64,000 nucleotides of DNA from CAZEJS01 sp964512645 (GCA_964512645.1 CAZEJS010000007.1:1-64000), one strand, 5' to 3'; shown: positions 1 through 8,765, counted from the stretch's first letter. Translations and numbers: made by a program. The notes: generated by a model not told the origin, from the letters alone.

Positions 1-71
1 AGGCGGTATGATGTGTTTCCATTGGGATAGCCGCCTACTGGGTCTTTACACGAACTTATTGCTCTTTCGAA

Positions 72-100
72 TTGCGAAGCCCCGCCCGCTGTTCTATCAT
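72..100 (+). promoter_or_regulatory. Promoter upstream of fusion flavoprotein
   Basis: A sigma-A-like promoter is seen: TTGCGA at 72-77, a 17-base spacer, and TATCAT at 95-100. It lies 64 bases before the TTG start at 164. A GC-rich hairpin (GCGGTCCG at 109-116, CGGACCGC at 123-130, 6-nt loop) sits in the predicted leader and could affect translation. The promoter is inferred from consensus and spacing only. Confidence 0.5.
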
Positions 101-163
101 CGACTCGTGCGGTCCGGCCCCTCGGACCGCATTGCCTTGACCCGCTGAACCTCGGGACGTCGA

Positions 164-3115
164 TTGGTCGCTCACACGCCCATCCTGAAGGACAGATACG
201 AAGCCATCGTGATAGGAGCGGGCCTCGGCGGCCTGTCCGCCGCGGCGGTGCTCGCGCACGAAGGCCTTGACGTAGTGGTGCTCGAGCGCGCCGCCGCACC
301 CGGGGGCTGCTGCTCCTCTTTCAGGGTCAGCGATTTCATCTTCGACGCGGCGGCCTCGTCGCTGCCCGGCTTCGGCGAAGTGGGCTACCACGTGCTGCGC
401 TCTCTGTTCGATTTCGTCGGGCAGCAGGTGGACCTCATCCCCCGGGACAGCGCCTATACGCTCCATTTCGGCGAGAACCAGGTCGAGTTCCACCGCGACC
501 GTCACGCCTTCACCGCGGAACTCGGGGCGATATTCCCGCAACAGGCAGGCGGCATCCTCTCTTTCATGCGGGACCTCGATGAGATATACCATGCGGTCCT
601 GGACTGCGGTGGGCCTCCGAGGCCTCGCTCGGAGGATACGGCCCTGCAGAGGACGGGCCTGCTGGCCAGGCACTCGGTGAGCGCGGTACGCCTGGGGAAG
701 TACGCCCGGATGAGCGCCGAGAAGCTGCTCGAGAAACACGTCGATGACCCCGCGGTCAAGGCGTTCTTCGACGCCGACCTCGGCTTCACCACGGGCTACA
801 GGCTGTCTCGACTCACCGCGGCACAGGCCGCGCTGGCGGTGATAGACCGTCACATCGGCGGCACCCACCAGGCTATCGGTTCGGCCCAGCAGATACCCGA
901 CAGGCTGGAGAAGAGCATCCTCGACGCCGGGGGCAGGGTGGAGTACCGGATGCCGGTCGCGCGCGTCCTCGAGGAGGGCGGTCGCGCCGTTGGGGTCGAG
1001 CTGGAGGGCGGGGGGACCATCGCGGCCGACGTCGTCGTCGCCAACACCTCCGCCGGCGCGTTGTTGACGCGTCTCATGCCCGAGGGGTTCCGGGGCGGAG
1101 AACAGGAGGCGTGGGCGGAATCGCTCGCGAGGGGCGATTCGGTTTTCGGCATCTACCTGGGAGTGCCCGAAGCGTCGGTGCCCGAAGGCTTCAACCCGGA
1201 CACCGTGCTGGTGGAGGACCCCGAGCGGGAGCCTAACCGGTTTATCTCGGTGACCGTCCCCTCGCTGCTGGACCCCAACCTCTCCCCCGAGGGTTACCAC
1301 TCGGTTACCGTCCACGCGGCCGTGGACGCCGCCGGATGGCCGTCCCCCTCTGACGCGGAGCACGGGTCGGAGGATTACGAGGAGAGGAAACGGGCGTGCG
1401 CGGCGGAGATAATGGAGCGGCTGCGGCCGTTGGCGCCGCAGATTGGCGCCGAACCCGCCGTATGGAGACTCGCCAGCCCCGCCACCTTCGAGCGCCGGCT
1501 CGCCCGGGAGTCAGGCTCCTGGGCCGCCGCCGCGCCGGCGGACGGCCTCGTCCCAGTGAGCCTGCCGGGGGCGGTGACCGGCCTGCGCGGTCTCTTCCTG
1601 GCCGGCGACTCGACCTACTTCGGCCGCGGCGTCGCCCAGGCCGCGGGATCCGGAGTAAACGCCGCTACGGCCGCGCTGAAGTACCTCTCGATAAGGATCC
1701 CCAGGTTCGGACGCTCCACAGGAAGTTTCGTCATCGAGACGGTGCCCGTCAGGCCCCAGATCTCCGGCCAGTCGGTGGTCGATTCCGTCTCCGCTGTCCT
1801 CGAATCGCACCGGTGCATGCGATGCGAGGACGCGCCGTGCGCCGCCGCGTGCCCGGCCTCGGTTGATATCCCGAACATGATAAGGAGGGTCGCCTGCAGC
1901 GACTTCGCAGGCGCGGCGAGCCTGGTGAGAGAAGTGAACCCGCTCGGCGAGGCGTGCGGGCTGGTCTGCCCCGCTTCGACACTGTGCGAGGCCGCCTGCA
2001 GGCGCCGGGAGACAGACTCGGCGGTCAGGATCGCCCAGCTCGAAGCGTTCGCCTGCGGCGTCTGCCCGGGGCCGGAAGGCTGGCCCGCGCCGTACAAAGG
2101 GCAGAGGCGCGACAGGATCGCGGTCATAGGTTCCGGCCCGGCGGGGATCTCCTGCGCCCTCTATCTCTCGCTGCAGGGCTTCAACGTCGAGATATTCGAG
2201 GGCGGCACCGAGGCCGGCGGCCTGCCGGCGTACGCGATGACCTCGGCAAGGTTGAACAGGCAAATCCTCGAGCGAGAGATCGAAGGGTCGATGGCGTCCG
2301 GCGTTGAATTCCGCGGGAACACCGTTTTCGGCGAGGACATCGACTTCGAGTCGCTTCTGCGCGAAGGGTACAGGGCGGTCTTCCTGGCCTGCGGCCTCCA
2401 GTCGGTGAAGGCGCCCCAGGTCAGGGGCACCGAACTGCCGGGCGTCATCGACGCGCTCGCTTTCCTCGGCGCGGCCAGGCGGAAGGTGAAGCGGGAGTTC
2501 GACCCGCGGGTCGCGGTGATCGGCGAGAGCCCCCTGGCGCTGGACACTGCGATCCTGGTCAAAGAAATGGGCGCGGAGGCGGCTTACCTGGTCATGCAGT
2601 GTCCGATGGAAGACTCCGGCCTGCTCGACGCGCGGGTGGCGGCCGCCGCCGACGCGGGAGTTACCTTTGTGCCCGGCCGCAAGATCGTGGAGATCGCCGG
2701 GGAAGGGCGGGTGGAAGCGCTGAAGACCCGCGCCGGTCCCACGGCACCATCCGGCGAAGAAGGCCCCGTGGAGGTCCCGCCGGTCATCGAGCTCGGCGCG
2801 GTGATCCTGGCGCGCGAACGCGAGATAGACCCCGCACTGGCCGGTTTCCTCTCGGGCTACCTCCGGCTCGGCGAATCCGGTCTGGTGCAGGTGAACTCGA
2901 AGATGATGACATCGAGGCACGGAGTGTTCGCCGGTGGCGACCTGGTGCGCGGCCCCGGCGTTATCGCGCAGGCCTGCGCGGACGGCAGGGCCGCCGCTCT
3001 GGCCATCGCGGATTACCTCGGCGCGCCAACGGCGGCCCTGGGTCCCTCTCCCCGGGCGGACGCATCCGCCGGAGCGACCGGGAAGTCGTTCTTCGACAGG
3101 CCCGCCGCCTCCTGA
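164..3115 (+). CDS. CrtI-like oxidoreductase fused to GltD-like Fe-S flavoprotein
   Basis: This 983-residue protein looks like two enzymes in one chain. Residues 1-505 resemble the phytoene-desaturase/FAD-dependent oxidoreductase family: the dinucleotide motif GAGLGGLSAAAVLA is near residue 18 and a closing FAD segment GLFLAGDSTYFGRG near 480. Residues about 550-625 carry a cysteine-rich 4Fe-4S segment (CMRCEDAPCAAACPA, then GLVCPASTLCEAAC) as in the glutamate synthase small subunit and dihydropyrimidine dehydrogenase N-termini. Residues 640-965 form a second FAD/NAD(P) module (AVIGSGPAGISCALYL; closing GVFAGGDLVRGPG). The second Rossmann motif is degenerate (IGESPLALD instead of GGGNTAMD), so NAD(P) binding may be altered. 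The substrate is unknown; an electron-bifurcating or ferredoxin/NADPH-linked dehydrogenase of a lipid-like substrate is possible. The start is TTG with a weak ribosome site. Fusion, not frameshift: the frame is open throughout. Confidence 0.8.
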   Translation: MVAHTPILKDRYEAIVIGAGLGGLSAAAVLAHEGLDVVVLERAAAPGGCCSSFRVSDFIFDAAASSLPGFGEVGYHVLRSLFDFVGQQVDLIPRDSAYTLHFGENQVEFHRDRHAFTAELGAIFPQQAGGILSFMRDLDEIYHAVLDCGGPPRPRSEDTALQRTGLLARHSVSAVRLGKYARMSAEKLLEKHVDDPAVKAFFDADLGFTTGYRLSRLTAAQAALAVIDRHIGGTHQAIGSAQQIPDRLEKSILDAGGRVEYRMPVARVLEEGGRAVGVELEGGGTIAADVVVANTSAGALLTRLMPEGFRGGEQEAWAESLARGDSVFGIYLGVPEASVPEGFNPDTVLVEDPEREPNRFISVTVPSLLDPNLSPEGYHSVTVHAAVDAAGWPSPSDAEHGSEDYEERKRACAAEIMERLRPLAPQIGAEPAVWRLASPATFERRLARESGSWAAAAPADGLVPVSLPGAVTGLRGLFLAGDSTYFGRGVAQAAGSGVNAATAALKYLSIRIPRFGRSTGSFVIETVPVRPQISGQSVVDSVSAVLESHRCMRCEDAPCAAACPASVDIPNMIRRVACSDFAGAASLVREVNPLGEACGLVCPASTLCEAACRRRETDSAVRIAQLEAFACGVCPGPEGWPAPYKGQRRDRIAVIGSGPAGISCALYLSLQGFNVEIFEGGTEAGGLPAYAMTSARLNRQILEREIEGSMASGVEFRGNTVFGEDIDFESLLREGYRAVFLACGLQSVKAPQVRGTELPGVIDALAFLGAARRKVKREFDPRVAVIGESPLALDTAILVKEMGAEAAYLVMQCPMEDSGLLDARVAAAADAGVTFVPGRKIVEIAGEGRVEALKTRAGPTAPSGEEGPVEVPPVIELGAVILAREREIDPALAGFLSGYLRLGESGLVQVNSKMMTSRHGVFAGGDLVRGPGVIAQACADGRAAALAIADYLGAPTAALGPSPRADASAGATGKSFFDRPAAS

Positions 3116-3194
3116 GCCGGCTTCCCTCGCGGTGAGCGCCGGACTCCATGTTCAGCCCGACAGTGGAGCGGTTCGTTACAGGGGGCGGGCCGCA

Positions 3195-3200
3195 TATAAT
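3195..3200 (+). promoter_or_regulatory. -10 element, probably leaderless start
   Basis: A perfect TATAAT at 3195-3200 ends 6 bases before the ATG at 3207. Transcription normally begins about 7 bases after a -10 box, so the mRNA would start at the ATG itself. No Shine-Dalgarno-like sequence lies between. A clear -35 box is not visible. Confidence 0.5.
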
Positions 3201-3206
3201 AAGCGC

Positions 3207-3695
3207 ATGAAGAAATTCACACTGGCGGTCGTGGCCGCGCTGTCGCTGACGCTGACTTCCACCGGGTGCGGCGGCGGGGTCAAGACTCCGGAAACCGACT
3301 ACGCGGCGGCCAGGACGGTCGTTCGAGCGCTCGCGGCGGAAAAAGCGCTCGACGGGGTGGCTGTGGATGCGCTTGCCGCCGCCACCGCCGGCTCCGTCCC
3401 CCTCCAGCAGAGCATGGATGCGCTCAGCGCTCAGACCGGGGAACTCCTGGCGCTGATCGAGGAGGTGGCGGCGCTGCCGAGAGCGCGCGACTCCCATCTC
3501 GCCAGCGCCCAGGAACGCCTGAAGACCTACCTGCGCGAACGGGTGTTCCAGATCGAGTCGGCGCTGGGGGCCGCGAGTCCCCAGGAAGCGCAGGCGGCTT
3601 ACGGCAGCGCGAAGGCGACCCTGGACATGGTCCGCGACGACGTTCGGGGGATGCTCTTCGCTTACGACCCTAAGCTGAAGAAGGGCGTTCCCTGA
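3207..3695 (+). CDS. Small lipoprotein of unknown function
   Basis: The product is 162 residues. It starts with a lipoprotein signal peptide (MKKFTLAVVAALSLTL, then lipobox STGC with Cys about 20), so it should be lipid-anchored on the outer face of the membrane. The rest is Ala/Glu-rich and predicted helical with heptad-like spacing, without cysteines or a motif I recognise. The ATG at 3207 was chosen because the signal peptide begins there and a TATAAT box sits 6 bases upstream; the open frame extends upstream of this but overlaps the preceding gene. Function unknown; surface helical-bundle lipoproteins of this size are common in actinobacteria. Confidence 0.65.
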   Translation: MKKFTLAVVAALSLTLTSTGCGGGVKTPETDYAAARTVVRALAAEKALDGVAVDALAAATAGSVPLQQSMDALSAQTGELLALIEEVAALPRARDSHLASAQERLKTYLRERVFQIESALGAASPQEAQAAYGSAKATLDMVRDDVRGMLFAYDPKLKKGVP

Positions 3696-3843
3696 GGCCC
3701 GCGGGCCCGCGCGCGCACCCGCATCGCGCTCCCGGGGTTCGCGCCGCGAGCTTCCGGCGGCACCGGCGCCGCATGGTCGCCGGCGGAACGGGGCGTTGCG
3801 GTCTCTAAATATGGACGACCGGTTCTTGCCACTTGTTTTTTGA

Positions 3844-3849
3844 TATACT
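3844..3849 (+). promoter_or_regulatory. -10 element for thiolase/DUF35 operon
   Basis: TATACT at 3844-3849, about 100 bases upstream of the thiolase start, is the best -10 match in this 253-base gap. TTGCCA at 3826-3831 is only 12 bases away, too close for an ordinary -35, so the promoter is only partly supported. The 10-mer CTTGCCACTT at 3825-3834 recurs at 5765-5774 after the operon. Confidence 0.35.
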
Positions 3850-3948
3850 TAGGCGATTTCCAGCCGGGGCCGCGCCGTACGCGGTCATAGGAATCACACA
3901 CGAGTCTTTGTTAACGCAGGGCATTGAGAGAAGGAAGGAAGGGAGGAT

Positions 3949-5172
3949 ATGGAGATTCTCGACAAGAAACGCAGGGTGTTCGTCCTCGGCGGTGGCATCT
4001 CCAAGTTCGCGGCGGAGCGCGTCGACGGCAACATGCGCGACTGGATGAACGAAGCCGTCATCGAGGCTCTCGAAGACTCCGGGACCCGCATCGAGGACAT
4101 CGAGCACAGTACGACCAGCTACTTCAGCGACCACTTCGACAAGCAGTTGAAGGCCGGCGCCATCTTTCACGATAACATCGGGATGTGCCCCAAGCCCAAC
4201 GTGCGCGTCGAAGGCGGAGGCGGGACCGGCGGCCTGGCGATCCGCAACGCGTACGCCTACATCATGTCGGGCCTGTGCGACTCGATGATCGTGTTCGGCG
4301 GCGAGAACATGGGGAGGCACGTCCCCTCGTCAGTCGCGCAGCAGTTCATCGCCCTGGCGTCGGACACCGACTGGGAGGTCCAGGTCGCCGGGTTCTACAT
4401 CGCCTACTACGCGATGATGATGACCGCTCACATGGACACCTACGGCACCAAGGAAGAGCAGTTCGCGACCATCAGCGTCAAGAACCACCGCAACGCGATG
4501 ACCAACCCCAAGGCGCACTATCCCATGGACATCACCGTCGAGGACGTGATGAACTCGAAGATGATCACCTACCCGTACAAGCTCCTCGACAACTGCCTCC
4601 TCTCCGACGGCGCGGCGTGCCTCGTCTTCTCCACCGCCGAGTGGGCCGAGAAGCACGCGAAGTCCTGGGGCGCCAAGCCCACCATCGAACTGGTCGGCAC
4701 CGGCTGCGGGACCGACTTCATGCGGATGGCCGACAGGCCCTTCCCCGACCCGGGTATCACCCACTTCCGCGGAAAGCAGTTCGGCTCACAGCAGGCGTAC
4801 AAGATGGCGGGCATCAAGCACCCCCGCGAGGACCTCGACTGCTACGAGGTCCACGACGCCTACTCCGGCGTGGAGCTCGTCAGCTACGAGGACCTGGGCC
4901 TCTGCAAGCCGGGCGAGAGCGGCAAGCTGGCCGAGAAGGGCGTGTTCGACCTCGGCGGCGACCTGCCCACCAACACCTCGGGCGGGCTCATCGGGTTCGG
5001 GCACCCGGTCGGCGCCACCGGGCTCGCGCAGGGCATTGAGGTTCTGCGCCAGCTCCGCCAGGAGGTCGACCCCAGGCGCCAGGTGGAGCTCAACTCCAAG
5101 CGCGGGGCCATGGACTCCCACGGCGGGACGGGCACTTTCTGCGCGATCAATGTTTTCGAGAGGAGGGACTGA
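3949..5172 (+). CDS. Thiolase-fold acyl-CoA enzyme lacking nucleophilic cysteine
   Basis: The 407-residue protein belongs to the SCP2-thiolase/archaeal-type thiolase family. Family landmarks are the EVHDAYS motif (catalytic His) near residue 300 and NTSGG...GHPVGATG near 345-360. The N-terminal loop that normally reads E-A-A-C-A-S-G-G is EGGGGTGG here (residues 88-95), so Gly91 stands where the acyl-accepting cysteine should be. The C-terminal CxG loop is replaced by SHGGTGTF, which is usual for SCP2-type members. A protein without the nucleophile cannot do classical Claisen chemistry; the Ltp-type steroid side-chain aldolases, which pair with DUF35 partners, are a precedent for retro-aldol chemistry on this fold. 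It has a good SD (AAGGGAGG) and sits 1 base before the DUF35 gene, which points to a complex. Confidence 0.85.
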   Translation: MEILDKKRRVFVLGGGISKFAAERVDGNMRDWMNEAVIEALEDSGTRIEDIEHSTTSYFSDHFDKQLKAGAIFHDNIGMCPKPNVRVEGGGGTGGLAIRNAYAYIMSGLCDSMIVFGGENMGRHVPSSVAQQFIALASDTDWEVQVAGFYIAYYAMMMTAHMDTYGTKEEQFATISVKNHRNAMTNPKAHYPMDITVEDVMNSKMITYPYKLLDNCLLSDGAACLVFSTAEWAEKHAKSWGAKPTIELVGTGCGTDFMRMADRPFPDPGITHFRGKQFGSQQAYKMAGIKHPREDLDCYEVHDAYSGVELVSYEDLGLCKPGESGKLAEKGVFDLGGDLPTNTSGGLIGFGHPVGATGLAQGIEVLRQLRQEVDPRRQVELNSKRGAMDSHGGTGTFCAINVFERRD

Positions 5173-5173
5173 T

Positions 5174-5701
5174 ATGGGTCTCGAGCAGATCAACACACTC
5201 ATGGAGGTCTTCACGGCCGATGACCCCATGCCGTTCATGCACCCCGAGGGAGACCCGTGGAAGGATTTCCGCGAGGTCATGCGCCTCGAGTGGAAGGTGG
5301 ACTTCACCTACAAGCACGTCCTCGGGAAGTACTCCAGGTTCTTCATCGAGCTGGCCAACAAGAAGTTCGTCACCACCGAGTGCCCGGGCTGCGGCAAGGT
5401 ATGGGGCATTCCGCGCCCGGTCTGCGCCGACTGCCTCACCGTCACCAGGTGGAAGGAACTGCCGGGCACCGGCACCCTCGTCGGCTACTCCGTTTCGCAG
5501 TTCGTCCCGGCTTTCATGAAGGTCGATATACCGTACGTGCTCTCGGTGGTAACGCTGGACGGCGCGGACACTCCCTTCACTCACCAGCTCCAGAACTACG
5601 GAGCGGTCGAGGACATCAAGGTGGGCATGCCGGTGAAGGTCGCCTACACCGACGAGAACGTGGACCATCCGCTGCTGCTGATGCACTTCGAGCCGGCGTA
5701 A
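5174..5701 (+). CDS. DUF35/OB-fold zinc-ribbon partner of thiolase
   Basis: The product is 175 residues. A rubredoxin-like zinc ribbon (CPGCGKVWGIPRPVCADC) lies about residues 72-90, followed by an OB-fold with the usual DUF35 pattern (GTGTLVGYS... and GMPVKVAYTD). DUF35 proteins are acyl-CoA-binding partners of archaeal-type thiolases, HMG-CoA synthase and Ltp aldolases. The start ATG at 5174 follows the thiolase stop by one base with GGAGGG just upstream, so the pair is translationally coupled. The first 45 residues before the zinc ribbon are longer than in many family members (helical extension). Confidence 0.85.
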   Translation: MGLEQINTLMEVFTADDPMPFMHPEGDPWKDFREVMRLEWKVDFTYKHVLGKYSRFFIELANKKFVTTECPGCGKVWGIPRPVCADCLTVTRWKELPGTGTLVGYSVSQFVPAFMKVDIPYVLSVVTLDGADTPFTHQLQNYGAVEDIKVGMPVKVAYTDENVDHPLLLMHFEPA

Positions 5702-5725
5702 CGGCCAACGATCCGCTATCGAACG

Positions 5726-5755
5726 AAGGCGGGGCCTGAGCCCCGCCTTCTTCAT
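5726..5755 (+). terminator. Rho-independent terminator after DUF35 gene
   Basis: A perfect 10-bp stem (AAGGCGGGGC at 5726-5735, GCCCCGCCTT at 5740-5749) with a 4-base loop is followed by a short pyrimidine tract CTTC. It is 24 bases after the stop at 5701 and before a convergent gene. Confidence 0.75.
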
Positions 5756-5760
5756 TGGCC

Positions 5761-5844
5761 GTTCACTTGCCACTTCGCGTTCCTCCCGGCGGGCCCGACA
5801 CCTGCGGCATGCCGAACGGGCGGGAAGCTAAGTGGCAAGTGAAG
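5761..5844. repeat. Long interrupted inverted repeat between convergent genes
   Basis: GTTCACTTGCCACTT at 5761-5775 is matched by its reverse complement at 5830-5844 (14 of 15). The inner flanks (TTCCTCCCGGCGGGC versus CGGGCGGGAAG) also pair partly, so the whole segment could fold into one long hairpin or cruciform. It fills the space between the stops of the DUF35 gene (+) and the DUF362 gene (-), and could act as a bidirectional terminator or a dispersed palindromic element. Confidence 0.6.
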
Positions 5845-5858
5845 TGAACGAACCTTCT

Positions 5859-8666
5859 TCAGCGGGAGTAGCCGATGGAGCAGGTCCCGCCGGAGCGGCC
5901 GTTCCAGTAGACCGCGCGTTCCACGCTGACGGGAAGGCTCGCCGCAACCCTGATAGAGAGGTTTCCCTGGTAGTAATCGTTCAACCTCAGGGTCCTGCGC
6001 GCTCCCGCGGCTACCTTCACCGCGGCGATCCGCTTCTCCCCGCCCGAGGTCATCGCGTGTACGGTCACCGAGGACTCCGAGGCGCCGGGGTTCTGGAGGA
6101 GCAGCCAGGTCTCGAAGCCGTACGCCGTGCACCCCTCGGGCAGGAAAACCTCCCTGGCCGCGGCCGTCATGCCCACGGTGGCGTGGCCGGCCCTCCCCCC
6201 GGGCACCGCCCAGAGCATCGTCCGTTCGGCGACCACGGGCGCGTCGGAGCGGACCGCGCAGGCGACGTCCGCGCCGTCAACAACGTCGTTCAGCCTTACC
6301 GTCCGCCGCGCGCCGGCGGGAACGCTCACCGAGCGCCGTACCCGCCCCCGGTCCCCCGGCCCGGTGGTCATGAGGTCAAGCTTCACTTTCGCCGCCCCGG
6401 GCCCCGGGTTCATCAGCAGCACCCACGTCTCGAACCCCGAGTGGGTCGCCCCCTCCGCGAAGTACCACTCCTTCGAAGGGAGCTTCACCCCGTTCGAGCA
6501 CGCCCCGCCGCGGCGGGCGTCCCAGTACATGGAGCGCTCCACCACCACAGGGTGGTCCGAAGTGACCTTCGTCGAGACGTCACCCGATCGAACCGTATCG
6601 TTCACCAGCACCGTCGTCCGCGAGCGCGGCTCGAGTGCCAGCGACGGCCCGGCCACGGGCCCGTCCGGGGTGACGTAAGTGAGCGATGCCCCCGTCCGGG
6701 TCGCCCCGGGATTCAGGATCTCCACCCAGGTCTCGAACCCGTCGGAAGTATGCCCGTCCGCGAGGTACCACTCGGTGGAACCGGTCGCGGTGCCGATCGC
6801 GTCGTGCCCCTCGGCGCGCTCTCCCCAGTACATCGCCCGCTCCACGTAAACGGGCAGGTCGGAGCCGACGCGTACCCCGGCGTTCATCGCCCAGGCGTCG
6901 GCGCTGGCGTTGACCGTAAAGCGGGAACGCGCGGGAACCCTCACCGGGTCCTTGTTTATCCCGCCCCCGTCGGCAAGGTAAGTGATGCGCACGGTGGCGT
7001 CACGGTCGCCGGGGTTCGCCACCAGGATCCAGGTCTCGAACCCGTAAGCGGTGCACCCTTCCGCGAGGTAGTACTCGAACGGGGTGGCCGGCGGCTCCTC
7101 CGGCGACCAGCCCTTGTAGACGTTCATCCGAGATTCGTCGGTGGTAACCTGCCTGCCCCCCGCCAGGAGCACGTCGCGGGTGTTGAAGAGCATCTGGTGG
7201 AAGAAGTTGTGGTTGTTCGCCGCGTCGAGGCTGTCGGGGTCGTGCCGCCCGTTGCCGCTCACGGGCATGAGAACGTACTTGCCGCAGTAATAGTCGAGAG
7301 CGACGGGGTCACGGCTGGCGATGAGCCTGTCCAGCCTCACGGCCCTGTCATAAGGAGCGTTGGGCCCGCCCGCCGGGGTCACCCAGATGCAGTCGGAGAT
7401 ATTGAGGTCGGGGTACCTGGCCCGCAGCATCAGGTGCCCGAAGAACCCGGTCTTCATCGGCTCGTGCGGCGGCTCCTGTGAAAGCCTCCAGAGGTCCTGC
7501 ACCCCCATGAAGTGCTTGATGGCGTTGGTGACGCCGGCCAGCCCGTGGTCCTTGAGCACCGGCACGTTCAGGAACTTCAGCCGCCCGTTGTCGTACTCCG
7601 ACCCGTTCCACACGCCGTGGCGCAGGGATACCCGGGTGCCGTAGGCGGTGGTGAACTTGGGGTACCCCACCTCCACCTCGGCCATGTAGACGTAGCCGTC
7701 GCGGCCGTCCCCCGAGTTGTATTCGTCCACGCGGTGTGTCTGAACGGCGGTCCAGTCGTAAACGGAGACCCGGTGGTGGCCGGCGAACATGTTGGCCACG
7801 TCGTTGAACGACTGGCCCCGGTCCTGCGCGTTGCAGGCGTCGGGGTTCCGGTTGTCCGGCCTGTTGTCCATGTAAGAGTCCCACTGCCCGTTCTCGACGA
7901 TCACCACCTCCCCGGTGAAACCGTCCGGGTGGTGGACGATGGCGTTCACCAGGCCTTTCACCACGTCGGTGTTCGTCCCGCCGCGCCACTTCCACTCGCC
8001 GTTGACCTTGATCAGGACGACGTCGTTCTTCCCTATGAGGCCCGCCGGCCCGGCAGCCGCGCCGGTGCCCGGGGACTGGAAGAAATCCAGTCCGTTGCCG
8101 CTCATCACCTGCAGCAGGTAATCGACGCCGTGCTCCGAGGCCGGGGGCACGTTCTCGGCGATGAAGATGTCGGAGGCCCCTGCGGTGGTGGAGCGGAGTT
8201 CGGGGAGGCGAAGCGCCGCGGCCGCCGCCGTCATTTCGGGCATGGACCGTCCGCCCCGTCCACCCCCGCCATAGAAGGTCAGCACGATCGCGACCGCAAC
8301 CGCAAGCGCGGCGGCAACCTCGACCAGCCGCAGGGCCGAGCGGGCACGCGGCGCCGCGCCGCGCCGCTCCATGACCGCTCTCGGAAGGCGGGCCGCGACC
8401 GGCGCCGCGGCGCCGCCCAGGAGCACGGTCACGTTTGCCAGGGCGGCGCGCTGGCAGGGGTAGTTGATGCGCGAGGGCTTGCGCCCGGTGCGGACTATCA
8501 ACCAGATCAGCGACAGCAGCGCCAGGACGGTCGCGTTCCCGTAAATGCCCCTGCGCATCACCGCGCTCAGGCGCGCGACCGCCCGGGCCGGCCACCGCCG
8601 CGGGCCCGGCGCCTCGCCGGCGGGAAAGGAGCCTCCGGTGTCGGTTCCCTCGTGGCTGTGATCCAT
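5859..8666 (-). CDS. Membrane-anchored DUF362 protein with four C-terminal FETW repeats
   Basis: This 935-residue protein has two or three hydrophobic segments near the N-terminus (about residues 43-58, 75-92 and 110-130). A DUF362 domain covers roughly 160-510, with the usual motifs (DVVLIKVNGEW; LKFLNVPVLKDHGLAGVTNAIKHFMG). Then come four repeats of about 100 residues, starting near 530, 632, 733 and 840. Each opens with W/YFAEG or a variant, then GFETW and NPG, and closes with a V.ER.MYW-like strand. Such repeats are typical of secreted proteins of anaerobic deep-branching actinobacteria and probably form beta-sandwiches outside the cell. The CxxC ferredoxin motifs that often accompany DUF362 are not seen. 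Function unknown; it may be a surface or envelope protein. Confidence 0.75.
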   Translation of the reverse strand: MDHSHEGTDTGGSFPAGEAPGPRRWPARAVARLSAVMRRGIYGNATVLALLSLIWLIVRTGRKPSRINYPCQRAALANVTVLLGGAAAPVAARLPRAVMERRGAAPRARSALRLVEVAAALAVAVAIVLTFYGGGGRGGRSMPEMTAAAAALRLPELRSTTAGASDIFIAENVPPASEHGVDYLLQVMSGNGLDFFQSPGTGAAAGPAGLIGKNDVVLIKVNGEWKWRGGTNTDVVKGLVNAIVHHPDGFTGEVVIVENGQWDSYMDNRPDNRNPDACNAQDRGQSFNDVANMFAGHHRVSVYDWTAVQTHRVDEYNSGDGRDGYVYMAEVEVGYPKFTTAYGTRVSLRHGVWNGSEYDNGRLKFLNVPVLKDHGLAGVTNAIKHFMGVQDLWRLSQEPPHEPMKTGFFGHLMLRARYPDLNISDCIWVTPAGGPNAPYDRAVRLDRLIASRDPVALDYYCGKYVLMPVSGNGRHDPDSLDAANNHNFFHQMLFNTRDVLLAGGRQVTTDESRMNVYKGWSPEEPPATPFEYYLAEGCTAYGFETWILVANPGDRDATVRITYLADGGGINKDPVRVPARSRFTVNASADAWAMNAGVRVGSDLPVYVERAMYWGERAEGHDAIGTATGSTEWYLADGHTSDGFETWVEILNPGATRTGASLTYVTPDGPVAGPSLALEPRSRTTVLVNDTVRSGDVSTKVTSDHPVVVERSMYWDARRGGACSNGVKLPSKEWYFAEGATHSGFETWVLLMNPGPGAAKVKLDLMTTGPGDRGRVRRSVSVPAGARRTVRLNDVVDGADVACAVRSDAPVVAERTMLWAVPGGRAGHATVGMTAAAREVFLPEGCTAYGFETWLLLQNPGASESSVTVHAMTSGGEKRIAAVKVAAGARRTLRLNDYYQGNLSIRVAASLPVSVERAVYWNGRSGGTCSIGYSR

Positions 8667-8765
8667 TCTCGTGCCCTTTCGCCCGGCGCCCCGGCGCCCG
8701 CCGCCGTGGGCTCGAGCCGCGGCTTCCAGGCTATAGCGTCTCCCGCGGGCAGAACATGCGAAAGG

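Noticed and set aside
3826..3849. TTGCCA/TATACT as a full promoter
   Set aside because: A 12-base spacer is too short for sigma-A; only the -10 is kept.
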